NCBI GenBank assembly: GCA_031275285.1
Contig: JAISOY010000031.1
Span: 1-34,628, forward strand
DNA: 34,628 bases
Origin: Bacteroidales bacterium
GTDB lineage: Bacteria > Bacteroidota > Bacteroidia > Bacteroidales > UBA4181
Direction: 5' to 3'
This document shows positions 8,929 through 18,045 of the stretch, piece after piece. A program made the position numbers and the translations under genes. The notes under the pieces were generated by a model that was given only the letters and a program-made list of their open reading frames with translations, did not search any database and had not been told where the DNA came from. Position 1 is the first letter of the stretch. Each line of letters opens with the position of its first letter.

Positions 8929-10239
8929 TTAATCTTCTATTCTGGAAATTTTTGCCCCGATATTGTTCAGACGCACGTCAATACTTTCGTACCCGCGGTC
9001 GATCTGTTCTATATTATGAATAATACTGGTTCCTTCGGCGCTTAATGCAGCGATCAATAATGCTACACCTGCCCGGATATCAGGAGAGGTCATCACCGTT
9101 CCTTTCAGCCGCTGTTTGTTTCCCAGACCGATCACTGTCGCTCGGTGCGGATCACAAAGGATGATCCTTGCCCCCATATCAATCAGCTTATCGACAAAGA
9201 ACAAACGGCTTTCAAACATTTTCTGGTGTATGAGTACACTTCCCGAAGCCTGTACAGCGACAACCAGAAAAACACTCAATAAATCAGGGGTCAGTCCGGG
9301 CCATATGGCATCGGCGATCGTCATGATGGAACCGTCGATGAACGTTTCTATGGCATATTCCTTATGGCGGGGTATATAAATATCATCACCACGTCGCTCC
9401 ATCTGAATACCAAGGCGTTCAAATGAATCTGGAATAATTCCCAATTGATCATAGGCCACATTTTTAATGGTAATTTCGGAACCGGTCATGGCAGCCAGTC
9501 CGATAAAACTTCCCACTTCAATCATATCAGGAAGCAACATATGTTCGCAACCGCCTAACCGCTCCACCCCTTCAATGGTCAACAGATTGGAACCGATCCC
9601 GCTTATTTTCGCACCCATACTCAATAACATCCGGCAGAGTTGCTGAATATACGGTTCACATGCTGCATTGTATATTGTTGTGATCCCCCTTGCCATCACG
9701 GCAGCCATCAATATATTCCCCGTACCCGTGACAGAAGCTTCATCCAGCAGCATATAATTGCCTTTCAATGATTTTCCTGATACATGAAAACATCCTTTCT
9801 TGGAATCATAGGTAAAACTGGCGCCCAGTTTCTCAAATCCAAAAAAATGGGTATCCAATCGTCTTCGCCCTATCTTATCGCCACCGGGGCGGGCGATGAT
9901 CCCTTTTCCGAAACGGGCGAGCATAGGACCAATGATCAATATCGATCCCCTCAAAGACGCTGCTTTCTTTTGTATTTCCGGATCGTTCAATATATCGACG
10001 TTCACCTCCCTGGCACAGAATTCAAAATCATTTGGCCCGATTTGTTTCACAGATACACCCAAATCTACCAATAATTCCATCAGGACGTTCACATCACTGA
10101 TCCTTGGTATATTACGGATGATCACCTTTTCTTCAGTCAGCAGGCAGGCACAGATCACCTGTAAAGCCTCATTTTTTGCACCTTGAGGAGATAAATCTCC
10201 GCGAAGAGGATGTCCGCCTTCTATTTTAAATGTTGCCAT
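8929..10239 (-). CDS. murA: UDP-N-acetylglucosamine 1-carboxyvinyltransferase with Asp in place of catalytic Cys
   Basis: MurA transfers enolpyruvate from PEP to UDP-GlcNAc, the first committed step of peptidoglycan synthesis, in the cytoplasm. The 436-residue length is normal. Recognisable motifs are the N-terminal GAKNEAL with the substrate-binding Lys, RNIPRISDV, the loop ARPGGDKIGRRRLDTH, and DMIEVGSFIGLAAMTG. In most MurA enzymes the loop reads PGGC; here residue 121 is Asp (codon at 9877-9879). The Cys-to-Asp form is active in other bacteria and is known to be insensitive to fosfomycin, because the drug alkylates the Cys. It lies 65 bp after the DUF4290 gene and 7 bp before the esterase gene. 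Confidence 0.97.
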   Translation of the reverse strand: MATFKIEGGHPLRGDLSPQGAKNEALQVICACLLTEEKVIIRNIPRISDVNVLMELLVDLGVSVKQIGPNDFEFCAREVNVDILNDPEIQKKAASLRGSILIIGPMLARFGKGIIARPGGDKIGRRRLDTHFFGFEKLGASFTYDSKKGCFHVSGKSLKGNYMLLDEASVTGTGNILMAAVMARGITTIYNAACEPYIQQLCRMLLSMGAKISGIGSNLLTIEGVERLGGCEHMLLPDMIEVGSFIGLAAMTGSEITIKNVAYDQLGIIPDSFERLGIQMERRGDDIYIPRHKEYAIETFIDGSIMTIADAIWPGLTPDLLSVFLVVAVQASGSVLIHQKMFESRLFFVDKLIDMGARIILCDPHRATVIGLGNKQRLKGTVMTSPDIRAGVALLIAALSAEGTSIIHNIEQIDRGYESIDVRLNNIGAKISRIED

Positions 10240-10304
10240 GTTGTTTCTATTTAATATCGAAGCGTCATTCCATTATAAAATAAAATCAATCAAGGGTTAT
10301 CAGA

Positions 10305-10910
10305 TCATTTACGGCCGACACCCTTCTTTTTTTTCGTTTTTGCGTTCTGGAAAGAGGACTCTGCCGCCATCGGCTCAAAAAAATGAATGGATTCGGGCTC
10401 CATTTTTATTTTACCGTCGGAAATATCCCATATATCCTGCAGGATTTGTTCATTGGCGACCTCGCTTCTGTTCCATGCGACATAGGTCTTTTTCATCTGG
10501 TTGGCCAATAACTGGACCAGCGAATGCTGCAATTCGGGTTCTTCTATCTTGGCAGCTTCCCGAATCATATCAACCAGGATCTTTCCATAATGCTTTTGAC
10601 GAATATGAGCCTGCGGATAAGGTACTGTGTCCGGCCTTTCTTCCAATTCTTCGGCTGATGGTATCGGGTAAGGCGCATCAATATCCAGCTTAAACCCGGA
10701 TATGATAAAAAGATGATCCCAAAGCTTATGCTTAAAATCAGGAGTATCACGTAAATGTGGCTGTAAATTTCCCATCACACCAATGATGGCCCGTGCAGCC
10801 ATATTCCGTTCATCCCGGTCTTTTATCTGAACTGCATATTGTACCATCAAATGTACATGACGGCCATATTCAGGTAAAATCAATTTTTTCTGAGAGGTAT
10901 TGTATTCCAT
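10305..10910 (-). CDS. DUF4290 family protein
   Basis: 201 residues, no signal peptide or membrane segment, and a Lys-rich tail (TKKKKGVGRK). The sequence matches the Bacteroidota-restricted DUF4290 family: the start MEYNTSQKKLILPEYGRHVH is typical, followed by IKDRDERNMAARAII and DFKHKLWDHLFIIS. Function is unknown. The family usually sits next to murA, as here, so a link with cell-wall synthesis or growth is a reasonable inference. It is the first gene of the leftward cluster and has a promoter-like box at 10971-10978. Confidence 0.85.
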   Translation of the reverse strand: MEYNTSQKKLILPEYGRHVHLMVQYAVQIKDRDERNMAARAIIGVMGNLQPHLRDTPDFKHKLWDHLFIISGFKLDIDAPYPIPSAEELEERPDTVPYPQAHIRQKHYGKILVDMIREAAKIEEPELQHSLVQLLANQMKKTYVAWNRSEVANEQILQDIWDISDGKIKMEPESIHFFEPMAAESSFQNAKTKKKKGVGRK

Positions 10911-10970
10911 AAAATATTTATAAATTATCTATTGTATCTGTTAAACAATGATACCGAGCAAATTTTTGCA

Positions 10971-10978
10971 CAAATTTA
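10971..10978 (-). promoter_or_regulatory. Promoter -7 box for the DUF4290-murA cluster
   Basis: On the minus strand TAAATTTG fits the Bacteroidota -7 consensus TAnnTTTG, about 60 bp before the DUF4290 start. A convincing -33 box is not visible. The 7-bp inverted repeat at 10981-11000 lies just upstream. Confidence 0.45.
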
Positions 10979-11233
10979 CAGGAAATAATTGAATATTTCC
11001 TATAAGAATCAGGGAATACTTTATAAATCCATTTGAGAACTACAGGATAAAATAGATTGATATAATTTTCTGTATTCCATCAATATACGATTACGGGCCT
11101 TTTGACATCAACACAACCCCGGATTTACCCCGCTCTTTTTTATACGAGATTTAATAACAAAAGCCATGCTACATCTATAGCAAACATTAAAACAATTTCA
11201 AAATTCCTGTTTATTCACTTCCTGTGAAATGTC

Positions 11234-11241
11234 TATCTTTG
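11234..11241 (+). promoter_or_regulatory. Promoter -7 box for the TonB-dependent receptor
   Basis: TATCTTTG fits TAnnTTTG. The -33 region about 19 bp upstream (TGTTTA) is a weak match. Transcription would start near 11248, giving a leader of about 80 bases. Confidence 0.55.
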
Positions 11242-11326
11242 CCATCCAAAAACAAAAAACTTATCTGATGTTCCCGAAAATATTTTTTTATTTATTCACT
11301 TAATTTTTTAACTAAATCTATTTCAT

Positions 11327-13366
11327 ATGAAATTTTCAAAAAAGAAGAAAGCGATTCTTTGCTTCAGGCATTGGGACAATAAGTCCTTCGCTGCATTTAA
11401 AAGTTTACACAAATGTGTAAAAATAGGAGTGTTGTGTGTCACCTATTCCTTATCCAACATCTCGGCACAAGTGCCGGCGCAAACAGATAGTACGGAAGTA
11501 AAAGCCTTCAGCCTGGATGAAGTGGAAGTAAATGCTGAAGCTTTACCGGATGTGTTTGCCCAGACAGGACGCACCATTACGCAAATATCCCGTACAGATA
11601 TTGAGCAAGCGCCCGTACAAAGCCTTACAGACATTCTGGAATTTGCACCGAATGTCGACCTGAGACAACGAGGCACCTACGGAACACAAGCAGATATATC
11701 CATACGCGGATCATCTTTCGACCAAACTATTGTACTACTAAACGGGATCAATATCAGCGACCCACAAACAGGACACTACACGCTCAACCTACCTGTTGAC
11801 ATCGAATCAGTTGAAAAAATAGAAATACTTGAAGGCCCAGCCGCCCGGATTTTCGGGAATAACGCCCTGGGAGGAGCCGTAAATTTCGTGACGGGGATAC
11901 AAAAGAACAACTATCTGAAGGCCGGAATAACGGGTGGACAATATGGGTTTTATAAAGCTTTAGTAAGCGGCGCTTTACATAGCAAACAAACATCACACCA
12001 CCTGGCGGTATCACAAACGGCATCCGATGGCTATATGGCCAATACCGATTTCAAAAACCTCTCCATATTCACCCAAAACCAATGGAACAATCAACTTATC
12101 CCATTGGACCTGCAATTGGGTTTTACACAAAAAGAATTTGGTGCAAATGGTTTTTACGGGCCTAAGTACCCCGATCAGTATGAAGCACTGAATACATTCT
12201 ATGCTGCATTAAAAGGAGCGACAAACGGAAAAATAAAGATTTCACCTTCCGCTTACTGGCGGCGCAATTATGATCACTATGTCCTCATCCGTGAAAATCC
12301 GGAAGCATACCAAAATTTCCATTATACAGATGTATACGGAGCCAATATTAATTTCTCCCTTGTAAGCCGGGTGGGAAAATCGAGTATCGGTATCATTTCC
12401 CGCGGCGAAAGAATTTACAGCACCAATCTGGGTGAGGATATGGGGACACCACATAAAGTCCCGGGGCAGACGGACCAATGGTATACCAAAACGGATCAAA
12501 GGAACAATCTCAGTCTTTTCGCCGAACAGAACCTGTATATCGGTAAATGGAGCATATCTGCCGGATTACTTTTCAACCACAATAATTATATCAAGGATAA
12601 AATCAAGGTTTATCCGGGCATTGACCTGGCTTTTTATCCCAACCATGTCTTCAAAATTTACACTTCAGTCAACCAGGCAATGCGATTGCCCACTTTTACC
12701 GACTTGTATTACACAGGTCCTATGAATATGGGAAATCCTGATTTAAAACCTGAACAATGTACCGAGGTAGAACTGGGAACAAAAATGACGCTTCATAGTT
12801 TAACTGCGAACATTGGTTATTTCTATCGCAATACTACTGATGCGATCGATTGGATATGGTTAACCGACGAACAGGCGTGGCATACCCAAAACCTGACCGA
12901 GTTGCATACACACGGAATTTCATTCAATATTCTATGGGATGTCCGGCGTTTTACCCATAAAGATTTCTGGTTACAATCGGTATCCACTTACTATAATTTT
13001 ATGAGCAGTAATAAATCTGCGGATGAATATACCTCGTTTTATGTATTGGATTACCTGAAACATAAGTTCAATATCAGTATTACACACCGGATCATAGAAA
13101 AGATATGTGTCAGTTGGAAAATAGGATGGCAGGATCGTAACGGCAGTTACTTCAAATACAATATAGAAGACGGTTCGGAGGTTGAAACTCCGTATGAAGC
13201 TTTCTGGCAGATCGACGCTCGTATATACCGGAAAACGCCACATTTCAATATCTTCATCGAGGCTTCAAATCTTACTGATAAAAAACATCAGGATATTGGA
13301 AATATTACCCTTCCGGGAATATGGGCAAGAGGAGGTGTTATATTTACCTTAGGAAAAGCGGATTAA
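11327..13366 (+). CDS. TonB-dependent outer-membrane receptor (BtuB/FepA-like)
   Basis: 679 residues. Outer-membrane beta-barrel for active uptake of a scarce ligand, energised by TonB. The N-terminus is a long Bacteroidota-type leader (RHWDNKSFAAFKSLHKC...IGVLCVTYSLSNISAQ) and is followed by a TonB-box-like FSLDEVEVNAE. The plug domain covers roughly residues 65-175 (RTDIEQAPVQSLTDIL, DISIRGSSFDQTIVLLNGI, VEKIEILEGPAARIFG, GGAVNFVTG). A 22-strand-type barrel follows, with FTDLYYTGPMNMGNPDLKPEQ and a C-terminal strand ending GIWARGGVIFTLGKAD. It has no DUF4480 carboxypeptidase-like domain or SusD partner, so it is a BtuB/FepA-size receptor and not a SusC. The ligand is unknown; this N-terminus is frequent in B12-receptor-like proteins, but no B12 riboswitch is seen. 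It stands alone. Confidence 0.9.
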   Translation: MKFSKKKKAILCFRHWDNKSFAAFKSLHKCVKIGVLCVTYSLSNISAQVPAQTDSTEVKAFSLDEVEVNAEALPDVFAQTGRTITQISRTDIEQAPVQSLTDILEFAPNVDLRQRGTYGTQADISIRGSSFDQTIVLLNGINISDPQTGHYTLNLPVDIESVEKIEILEGPAARIFGNNALGGAVNFVTGIQKNNYLKAGITGGQYGFYKALVSGALHSKQTSHHLAVSQTASDGYMANTDFKNLSIFTQNQWNNQLIPLDLQLGFTQKEFGANGFYGPKYPDQYEALNTFYAALKGATNGKIKISPSAYWRRNYDHYVLIRENPEAYQNFHYTDVYGANINFSLVSRVGKSSIGIISRGERIYSTNLGEDMGTPHKVPGQTDQWYTKTDQRNNLSLFAEQNLYIGKWSISAGLLFNHNNYIKDKIKVYPGIDLAFYPNHVFKIYTSVNQAMRLPTFTDLYYTGPMNMGNPDLKPEQCTEVELGTKMTLHSLTANIGYFYRNTTDAIDWIWLTDEQAWHTQNLTELHTHGISFNILWDVRRFTHKDFWLQSVSTYYNFMSSNKSADEYTSFYVLDYLKHKFNISITHRIIEKICVSWKIGWQDRNGSYFKYNIEDGSEVETPYEAFWQIDARIYRKTPHFNIFIEASNLTDKKHQDIGNITLPGIWARGGVIFTLGKAD

Positions 13367-13455
13367 ACATCATACACAAACAGATATAAATCAATGATTT
13401 TGATTTATGAATCATAGCTCTGAGCGATTTGTAGGGAGTAAAATATTTTTTACTA

Positions 13456-13485
13456 TTGTACGAAGTAAAAAAAGTTCTATCTTTG
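13456..13485 (+). promoter_or_regulatory. Promoter of the tRNA gene
   Basis: A -33 TTG (13456-13458) and a -7 TATCTTTG (13478-13485) with a 19-bp spacer are an excellent match to the Bacteroidota promoter. Transcription would begin about 10 bases before the tRNA. Confidence 0.75.
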
Positions 13486-13503
13486 CAGCCTCAAAATACC
13501 AAT

Positions 13504-13577
13504 GGCGAGGTAGCTCAGCTGGTTAGAGCGCATGATTCATAATCATGAGGTCGGCGGTTCAAGCCCGCCTCTCGCTA
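13504..13577 (+). tRNA. tRNA with anticodon CAU, probably elongator tRNA-Met
   Basis: A full cloverleaf can be drawn. The acceptor stem GGCGAGG pairs with TCTCGCT (G-U at both ends), the D-arm is GCTC/GAGC, the anticodon stem is CATGA/TCATG with loop TTCATAA giving CAU, and the T-arm GGCGG/CCGCC has loop TTCAAGC. The discriminator base is A and CCA is not encoded (CAA follows). Position 1-72 is not the C-A mismatch of initiator tRNA and the anticodon stem lacks three G-C pairs, so it is not tRNA-fMet. A lysidine-modified tRNA-Ile2 also has anticodon CAU and cannot be excluded. Confidence 0.93.
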
Positions 13578-13597
13578 CAAAAGGAAAGCAGGAAAAT

Positions 13598-13627
13598 AAA
13601 GCCCTTCAGACATCTGGAGGGCTTTTT
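13598..13627 (+). terminator. Rho-independent terminator after the tRNA
   Basis: The stem AAAGCCCTTC/GGAGGGCTTT (one T-G pair, extendable through AGA/TCT) is followed by TTTTT. It ends the tRNA transcript about 20 bases downstream of the gene. The 133 bp between it and the cysK stop hold no convincing gene. Confidence 0.85.
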
Positions 13628-13760
13628 GATTTTATCAATCCGGTACAAAATATTATCTGCGGATTTGGGTTTACTGAATGTATTGATTGGCAGAGAAAAG
13701 ACAGCAGAAAAAGGACATATCCTTGAGAATATTGTATTATATCCTCATTCTATTCTTCTC

Positions 13761-14708
13761 CTACAACGGATACTCTTCGAAAGCATACAATAACGTGGAT
13801 AAATACCTTTCCCCTGTATCAGGAAGGACTATAATGATGTTCTTATTTTTATTTCCGGGTAAAGCAGCAAGTTGAGAAGCGGCATATACTGCTGCCCCGG
13901 AAGAAATACCGACCAGTAATCCTTCAGATTTAGCCAGTTCGCGGCTTGTCCTTATAGCATCGTCATTTGCAACAGGAATAATCCGGTCAACGACAGTGGC
14001 ATCATAGACTTTAGGAACAAATCCTGCACCGATTCCCTGTATCTTGTGTGGTCCGGAGGTTCCGCCGGAAAGTACGGGAGAGTCAGCCGGCTCTACAGCA
14101 ATAATCTGGACCTCGGGGTTTAATTCTTTAAGTCGTTTGCCAACTCCGCTGACAGTTCCTCCCGTTCCGACACCAGCAATAAAAATATCTACCTTTCCGC
14201 CAGTATCGCGCCATATTTCTTCAGCAGTGGTACGAACGTGTACTGCAGGATTGGCCGGATTTTCGAACTGTTGCAATATAACGGCACCGGAAATTTCCTT
14301 TGTCAGCTTTTCGGCTTTGTCAATGGCACCTTTCATTCCCTCATTCCCCGGAGTTAAGACCAGTTCTGCTCCCAATGCCTTAAGAAGGTTACGTCGCTCG
14401 ATACTCATGGTCTCAGGCATGGTGAGGATCAGCCGGTATTTTTTCACCGCTGCTATAAAAGCGAGTCCAATGCCTGTATTTCCGCTGGTAGGTTCTATGA
14501 TTACCGTGCCTGGCTTCAGTATTCCGTGGTATTCGGCGTCTTCGACCATGGCTAATGCAATACGGTCTTTGACACTGCCGAGCGGATTAAAATACTCCAG
14601 CTTGGCTATGAGGTGAGCCTGGGCAGCATGTGCTTCCGCAAAAGAAGAGAGTTCCAGTAACGGGGTGTTACCCACAAGATCTGTCAATTTATTTGCTATA
14701 TTTGCCAT
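13761..14708 (-). CDS. cysK: Cysteine synthase A (O-acetylserine sulfhydrylase)
   Basis: A PLP enzyme that makes L-cysteine from O-acetylserine and sulfide, the last step of sulfate assimilation. It has 315 residues, the normal length. Motifs in order: [21 protein letters not shown] with the PLP Schiff-base Lys47, the [12 protein letters not shown] substrate loop, [13 protein letters not shown] binding the PLP phosphate, [16 protein letters not shown] and the C-terminal [11 protein letters not shown]. The short C-terminus after the last motif resembles CysK more than CysM. It is divergent from the LuxR-type regulator gene across 107 bp that hold a -7 box and a 22-bp palindrome shared with metY. 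Confidence 0.97.
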   Translation of the reverse strand: MANIANKLTDLVGNTPLLELSSFAEAHAAQAHLIAKLEYFNPLGSVKDRIALAMVEDAEYHGILKPGTVIIEPTSGNTGIGLAFIAAVKKYRLILTMPETMSIERRNLLKALGAELVLTPGNEGMKGAIDKAEKLTKEISGAVILQQFENPANPAVHVRTTAEEIWRDTGGKVDIFIAGVGTGGTVSGVGKRLKELNPEVQIIAVEPADSPVLSGGTSGPHKIQGIGAGFVPKVYDATVVDRIIPVANDDAIRTSRELAKSEGLLVGISSGAAVYAASQLAALPGNKNKNIIIVLPDTGERYLSTLLYAFEEYPL

Positions 14709-14741
14709 AACGCATGTTTAATTATTTGTCAATTATAAATA

Positions 14742-14749
14742 CAAAAATA
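14742..14749 (-). promoter_or_regulatory. Promoter -7 box of cysK
   Basis: On the minus strand TATTTTTG fits TAnnTTTG exactly, 34 bp before the ATG. The place where the -33 box should be is poor and reaches the edge of the palindrome at 14770-14791, as expected for a promoter that needs or is blocked by a bound regulator. Confidence 0.6.
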
Positions 14750-14769
14750 TTCAAAGCTGACCGGATATG

Positions 14770-14791
14770 AAATAACACATTTGTGGTATTT
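14770..14791. promoter_or_regulatory. Candidate operator: 22-bp palindrome between cysK and the LuxR-type regulator
   Basis: Half-sites AAATAACACA and TGTGGTATTT are separated by TT; 9 of 10 base pairs are symmetric. The same site with 20 of 22 identical bases lies at 17083-17104 upstream of metY. It sits between divergent genes, about 60-80 bp before cysK and 25-45 bp before the regulator gene, so a factor bound here could control both. Which protein binds is not shown; the adjacent regulator is the first candidate. Confidence 0.65.
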
Positions 14792-14815
14792 TCTGAATAG
14801 TCATTTAGTAAAATC

Positions 14816-15460
14816 ATGAGAACGTATATACTGGCAGACAACCAAGATATTACCTGTGAAGGACTTGTTTCGCTTATCCTCAAAGAAGCGCCAGGCACCT
14901 TGATTGTTCATAGCCCTACGATAAAACGCCTACTCGACAGTCTCAGACAGTATCCCGATTCGGTGGTCGTGCTGGATTATACATTATTTGATTTCGATTC
15001 GGAGCAACAGATGCTCAACGTGATAGCAGGGGCAAGCAACTCCTCGTGGTTGCTTTTTTCCGATGAGCTTAGCGAACAGTTCCTGCGCTATGTACTGCTT
15101 TCCTCACCAGCAATCAGCATTGTAACTAAGAATGATTCCCTTGAGGTAATTTCGGAAGCTTTATTATGCGTTAACCGCCGGGAAAGATATATCTGCGATT
15201 GGGCCGAAGAAATACTGAAGAGAGGTGTGCCGAAAGCAAAAGTCCCGGAATTGCTGACGGTATCGGAAAAGTCAGTATTACATGAAATAGCTCTCGGGAA
15301 AACGACCAAAGAAATTGCGTGGGAGAAACACCTCAGTTTTCATACCGTAAATACCCACCGCAGGAACATATTCCGCAAACTCGGTGTTAACAGTGTTCAT
15401 GAGGTCGTCAGGTATGCATTGAAGTCGGGTATTATTAATTTGACGGAATACTATATATGA
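14816..15460 (+). CDS. Orphan LuxR/NarL-type DNA-binding response regulator
   Basis: 214 residues. A receiver-like domain (about 1-120) has the probable phospho-acceptor Asp54 (VVVLDYT), Ser82 and Lys105 at the expected places. The N-terminal acidic pair is reduced to Asp8-Asn9 (ADNQDIT), a variant that may weaken Mg2+-dependent phosphorylation. A LuxR helix-turn-helix follows at about 148-205 (LTVSEKSVLHEIALGKTTKEIA, LSFHTVNTHRRNIFRKLGV). No histidine kinase is nearby. It is divergent from cysK and convergent with metY, so it lies inside the sulfur genes and is a good candidate for controlling them, and possibly itself, through the 22-bp palindrome (inference). Confidence 0.88.
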   Translation: MRTYILADNQDITCEGLVSLILKEAPGTLIVHSPTIKRLLDSLRQYPDSVVVLDYTLFDFDSEQQMLNVIAGASNSSWLLFSDELSEQFLRYVLLSSPAISIVTKNDSLEVISEALLCVNRRERYICDWAEEILKRGVPKAKVPELLTVSEKSVLHEIALGKTTKEIAWEKHLSFHTVNTHRRNIFRKLGVNSVHEVVRYALKSGIINLTEYYI

Positions 15461-15462
15461 AT

Positions 15463-15527
15463 GGAAAATTGAGAATGGAGAATGGTGAATGAAAAGCGAC
15501 CTTTTTACTCTTCATTCTCAATTTTCC
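15463..15527. repeat. Inverted repeat of simple heptad type between convergent genes
   Basis: 15-bp perfect arms (15463-15477 and 15513-15527) are built from GAGAATG-like units, with a nested GAATGAA/TTCATTC pair. It lies between the regulator stop and the metY stop and could act as a weak bidirectional terminator. The related element near 20.3 kb shares the 13-mer ATTCTCAATTTTC. Confidence 0.75.
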
Positions 15528-15534
15528 CGTTCTC

Positions 15535-17031
<1,497 letters not shown>

Positions 17032-17082
17032 TCATTGGACATCAATTAATGGTGTAAAAATACTTCGTCCTGATTAACTCAG

Positions 17083-17104
17083 AAATAGCACATTTATGGT
17101 ATTT
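17083..17104. promoter_or_regulatory. Candidate operator: 22-bp palindrome upstream of metY
   Basis: Half-sites AAATAGCACA and TATGGTATTT are separated by TT; 8 of 10 base pairs are symmetric. It differs from the cysK site (14770-14791) at only two positions, and the flanking G before and T after are shared too. Surrounding DNA is not similar, so the match is not a recent duplication of the whole region. Confidence 0.65.
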
Positions 17105-17114
17105 TTACTACTTA

Positions 17115-17326
17115 TTAAAAAATCCTTTTAGCTAAGAATTTGCTATATCTTTGTTGAACTTTCCGGAAAGCAGTCCTTCGCGGTCGATGACGAATACGGG
17201 AGCTCAGGCAGGGAGTGGCCGGTTTGTTGCGGTCAGGAAGACCAAAATAGCATGCCAACATCCGGATATCGTCTTTTGTGATCGGGCATTCAACCAACGG
17301 CGTTTGCACTTTAATGTATTTATCGC
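17115..17326 (-). pseudogene. Remnant of a LarE-like PP-loop sulfur transferase
   Basis: Directly after the cysH stop, in another frame, about 50 codons read KVQTPLVECPITKDDIR, then MLACYFGLPDRNKPATPCLSSRI. This is the central signature of LarE-family ATP-dependent sacrificial sulfur transferases (SPLxEAGxTKxxIR, LGLPxWDKPAxxCLSSRI). The N-terminal PP-loop is missing and after SSRI the sequence no longer fits: in another frame it reads FVIDREGLLSGKF to a stop. It is a decayed fragment, perhaps of two genes. A GTG at 17307-17309 could start a 64-residue peptide but is unlikely to be functional. Confidence 0.6.
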
Positions 17327-18028
17327 TTAACGTTTATGTAATCCACATTCCCTATTTTCCGGCGATTCCCACCACCAACGTCCCGAACGGGCATCCTCGC
17401 CGGGTTTTACCATCCGCGTACAGGGCTGGCAGCCGATACTCGGAAAACTTTTATCGTGCAGCTTATTATAAGGTACATTGTATTTGTACAGATAATCCCA
17501 AACCTGTTTTTCAGTCCAATCAATCAGCGGGTTGACCTTTATCAGGCCGTTTGTTTCGTCCCATTCAATCAGCTTCATATCCTGCCGTGTTACAGATTGT
17601 TCGCGGCGCAAACCGCATATCCATGCTTTTAGTCCGGCAAAAGCGCGTTTCAATGGTTCCAGTTTACGTATGCGGCAACAAAGTTTCCGTTTTTCGATGC
17701 TTTCATAAAAAAGGTTGACGCCGTTAGTGGAAACCATTTCCTGAATCATCTGGTAATCGGGGAAAAATATATGCATTTTTATACCATAATGCATGTTTGT
17801 TCGGTCAATCAGGCTATACGTTTCCGGGAAAAGCCGACCGGTATCAAGGGTAAAAATGGAAGTATCTTTCTTAATTTTCAATATCATGTCCGTTAATACC
17901 TGATCCTCGGGACCAAGGCTTGAAGAGAGTGCTATTTTTTCATCAAATTCATTTATAAAATGATGTAAGAGATTTTCCGGTGTTTCCGAAGTAAATTTTC
18001 TATTCAGTTTATTCACTAAATCCTGCAT
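17327..18028 (-). CDS. cysH: Phosphoadenylyl/adenylyl-sulfate reductase, Fe-S (APS reductase) type
   Basis: Reduces activated sulfate to sulfite using thioredoxin or a similar donor. 233 residues, the usual size. The PP-loop-like SSSLGPEDQVL (36-46) and LDTGRLFPET (61-70) bind the nucleotide. Cysteine pairs Cys117-Cys118 (KRKLCCRIRK) and Cys200/Cys203 (IGCQPCTR) form the 4Fe-4S site that marks enzymes acting on APS, and Cys228 in ECGLH is the catalytic Cys. No cysC (APS kinase) lies in the window, in agreement with direct APS reduction. Last intact gene of the sulfate operon, 17 bp after cysN. Confidence 0.95.
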   Translation of the reverse strand: MQDLVNKLNRKFTSETPENLLHHFINEFDEKIALSSSLGPEDQVLTDMILKIKKDTSIFTLDTGRLFPETYSLIDRTNMHYGIKMHIFFPDYQMIQEMVSTNGVNLFYESIEKRKLCCRIRKLEPLKRAFAGLKAWICGLRREQSVTRQDMKLIEWDETNGLIKVNPLIDWTEKQVWDYLYKYNVPYNKLHDKSFPSIGCQPCTRMVKPGEDARSGRWWWESPENRECGLHKR

Positions 18029-18045
18029 GTTTGATTTATTGATAT

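Larger units (their letters stand above)
10911..11326. other. Intergenic region between divergent operons
   Basis: 416 bp without a credible gene. It holds promoter-like boxes for the leftward DUF4290-murA cluster (10971-10978) and the rightward TonB receptor (11234-11241), and a 7-bp inverted repeat GGAAATA/TATTTCC at 10981-10987 and 10994-11000. No cobalamin or other riboswitch core was recognised upstream of the TonB receptor. Between about 11000 and 11200 nothing stands out. Confidence 0.7.

Noticed and set aside
10911..11326. Possible cobalamin riboswitch upstream of the BtuB-like receptor
   Set aside because: No B12-box or conserved riboswitch core could be found in the 416-bp region.
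13387..13407. TAAATCAA/TTGATTTA hairpin after the TonB receptor gene as terminator
   Set aside because: The stem is AT-only and no T-run follows; too weak to call.
13504..13577. Integration site at the tRNA gene
   Set aside because: No integrase gene and no repeated tRNA 3' end nearby.
13687..13875. Short frame after the tRNA with a hydrophobic stretch
   Set aside because: It runs into the cysK 3' end in antisense and has no promoter or homology signal.
14044..14616. 190-codon open frame on the plus strand inside cysK
   Set aside because: Antisense to a full-length cysK; Pro/Ser-rich low-information translation typical of a mirror frame.
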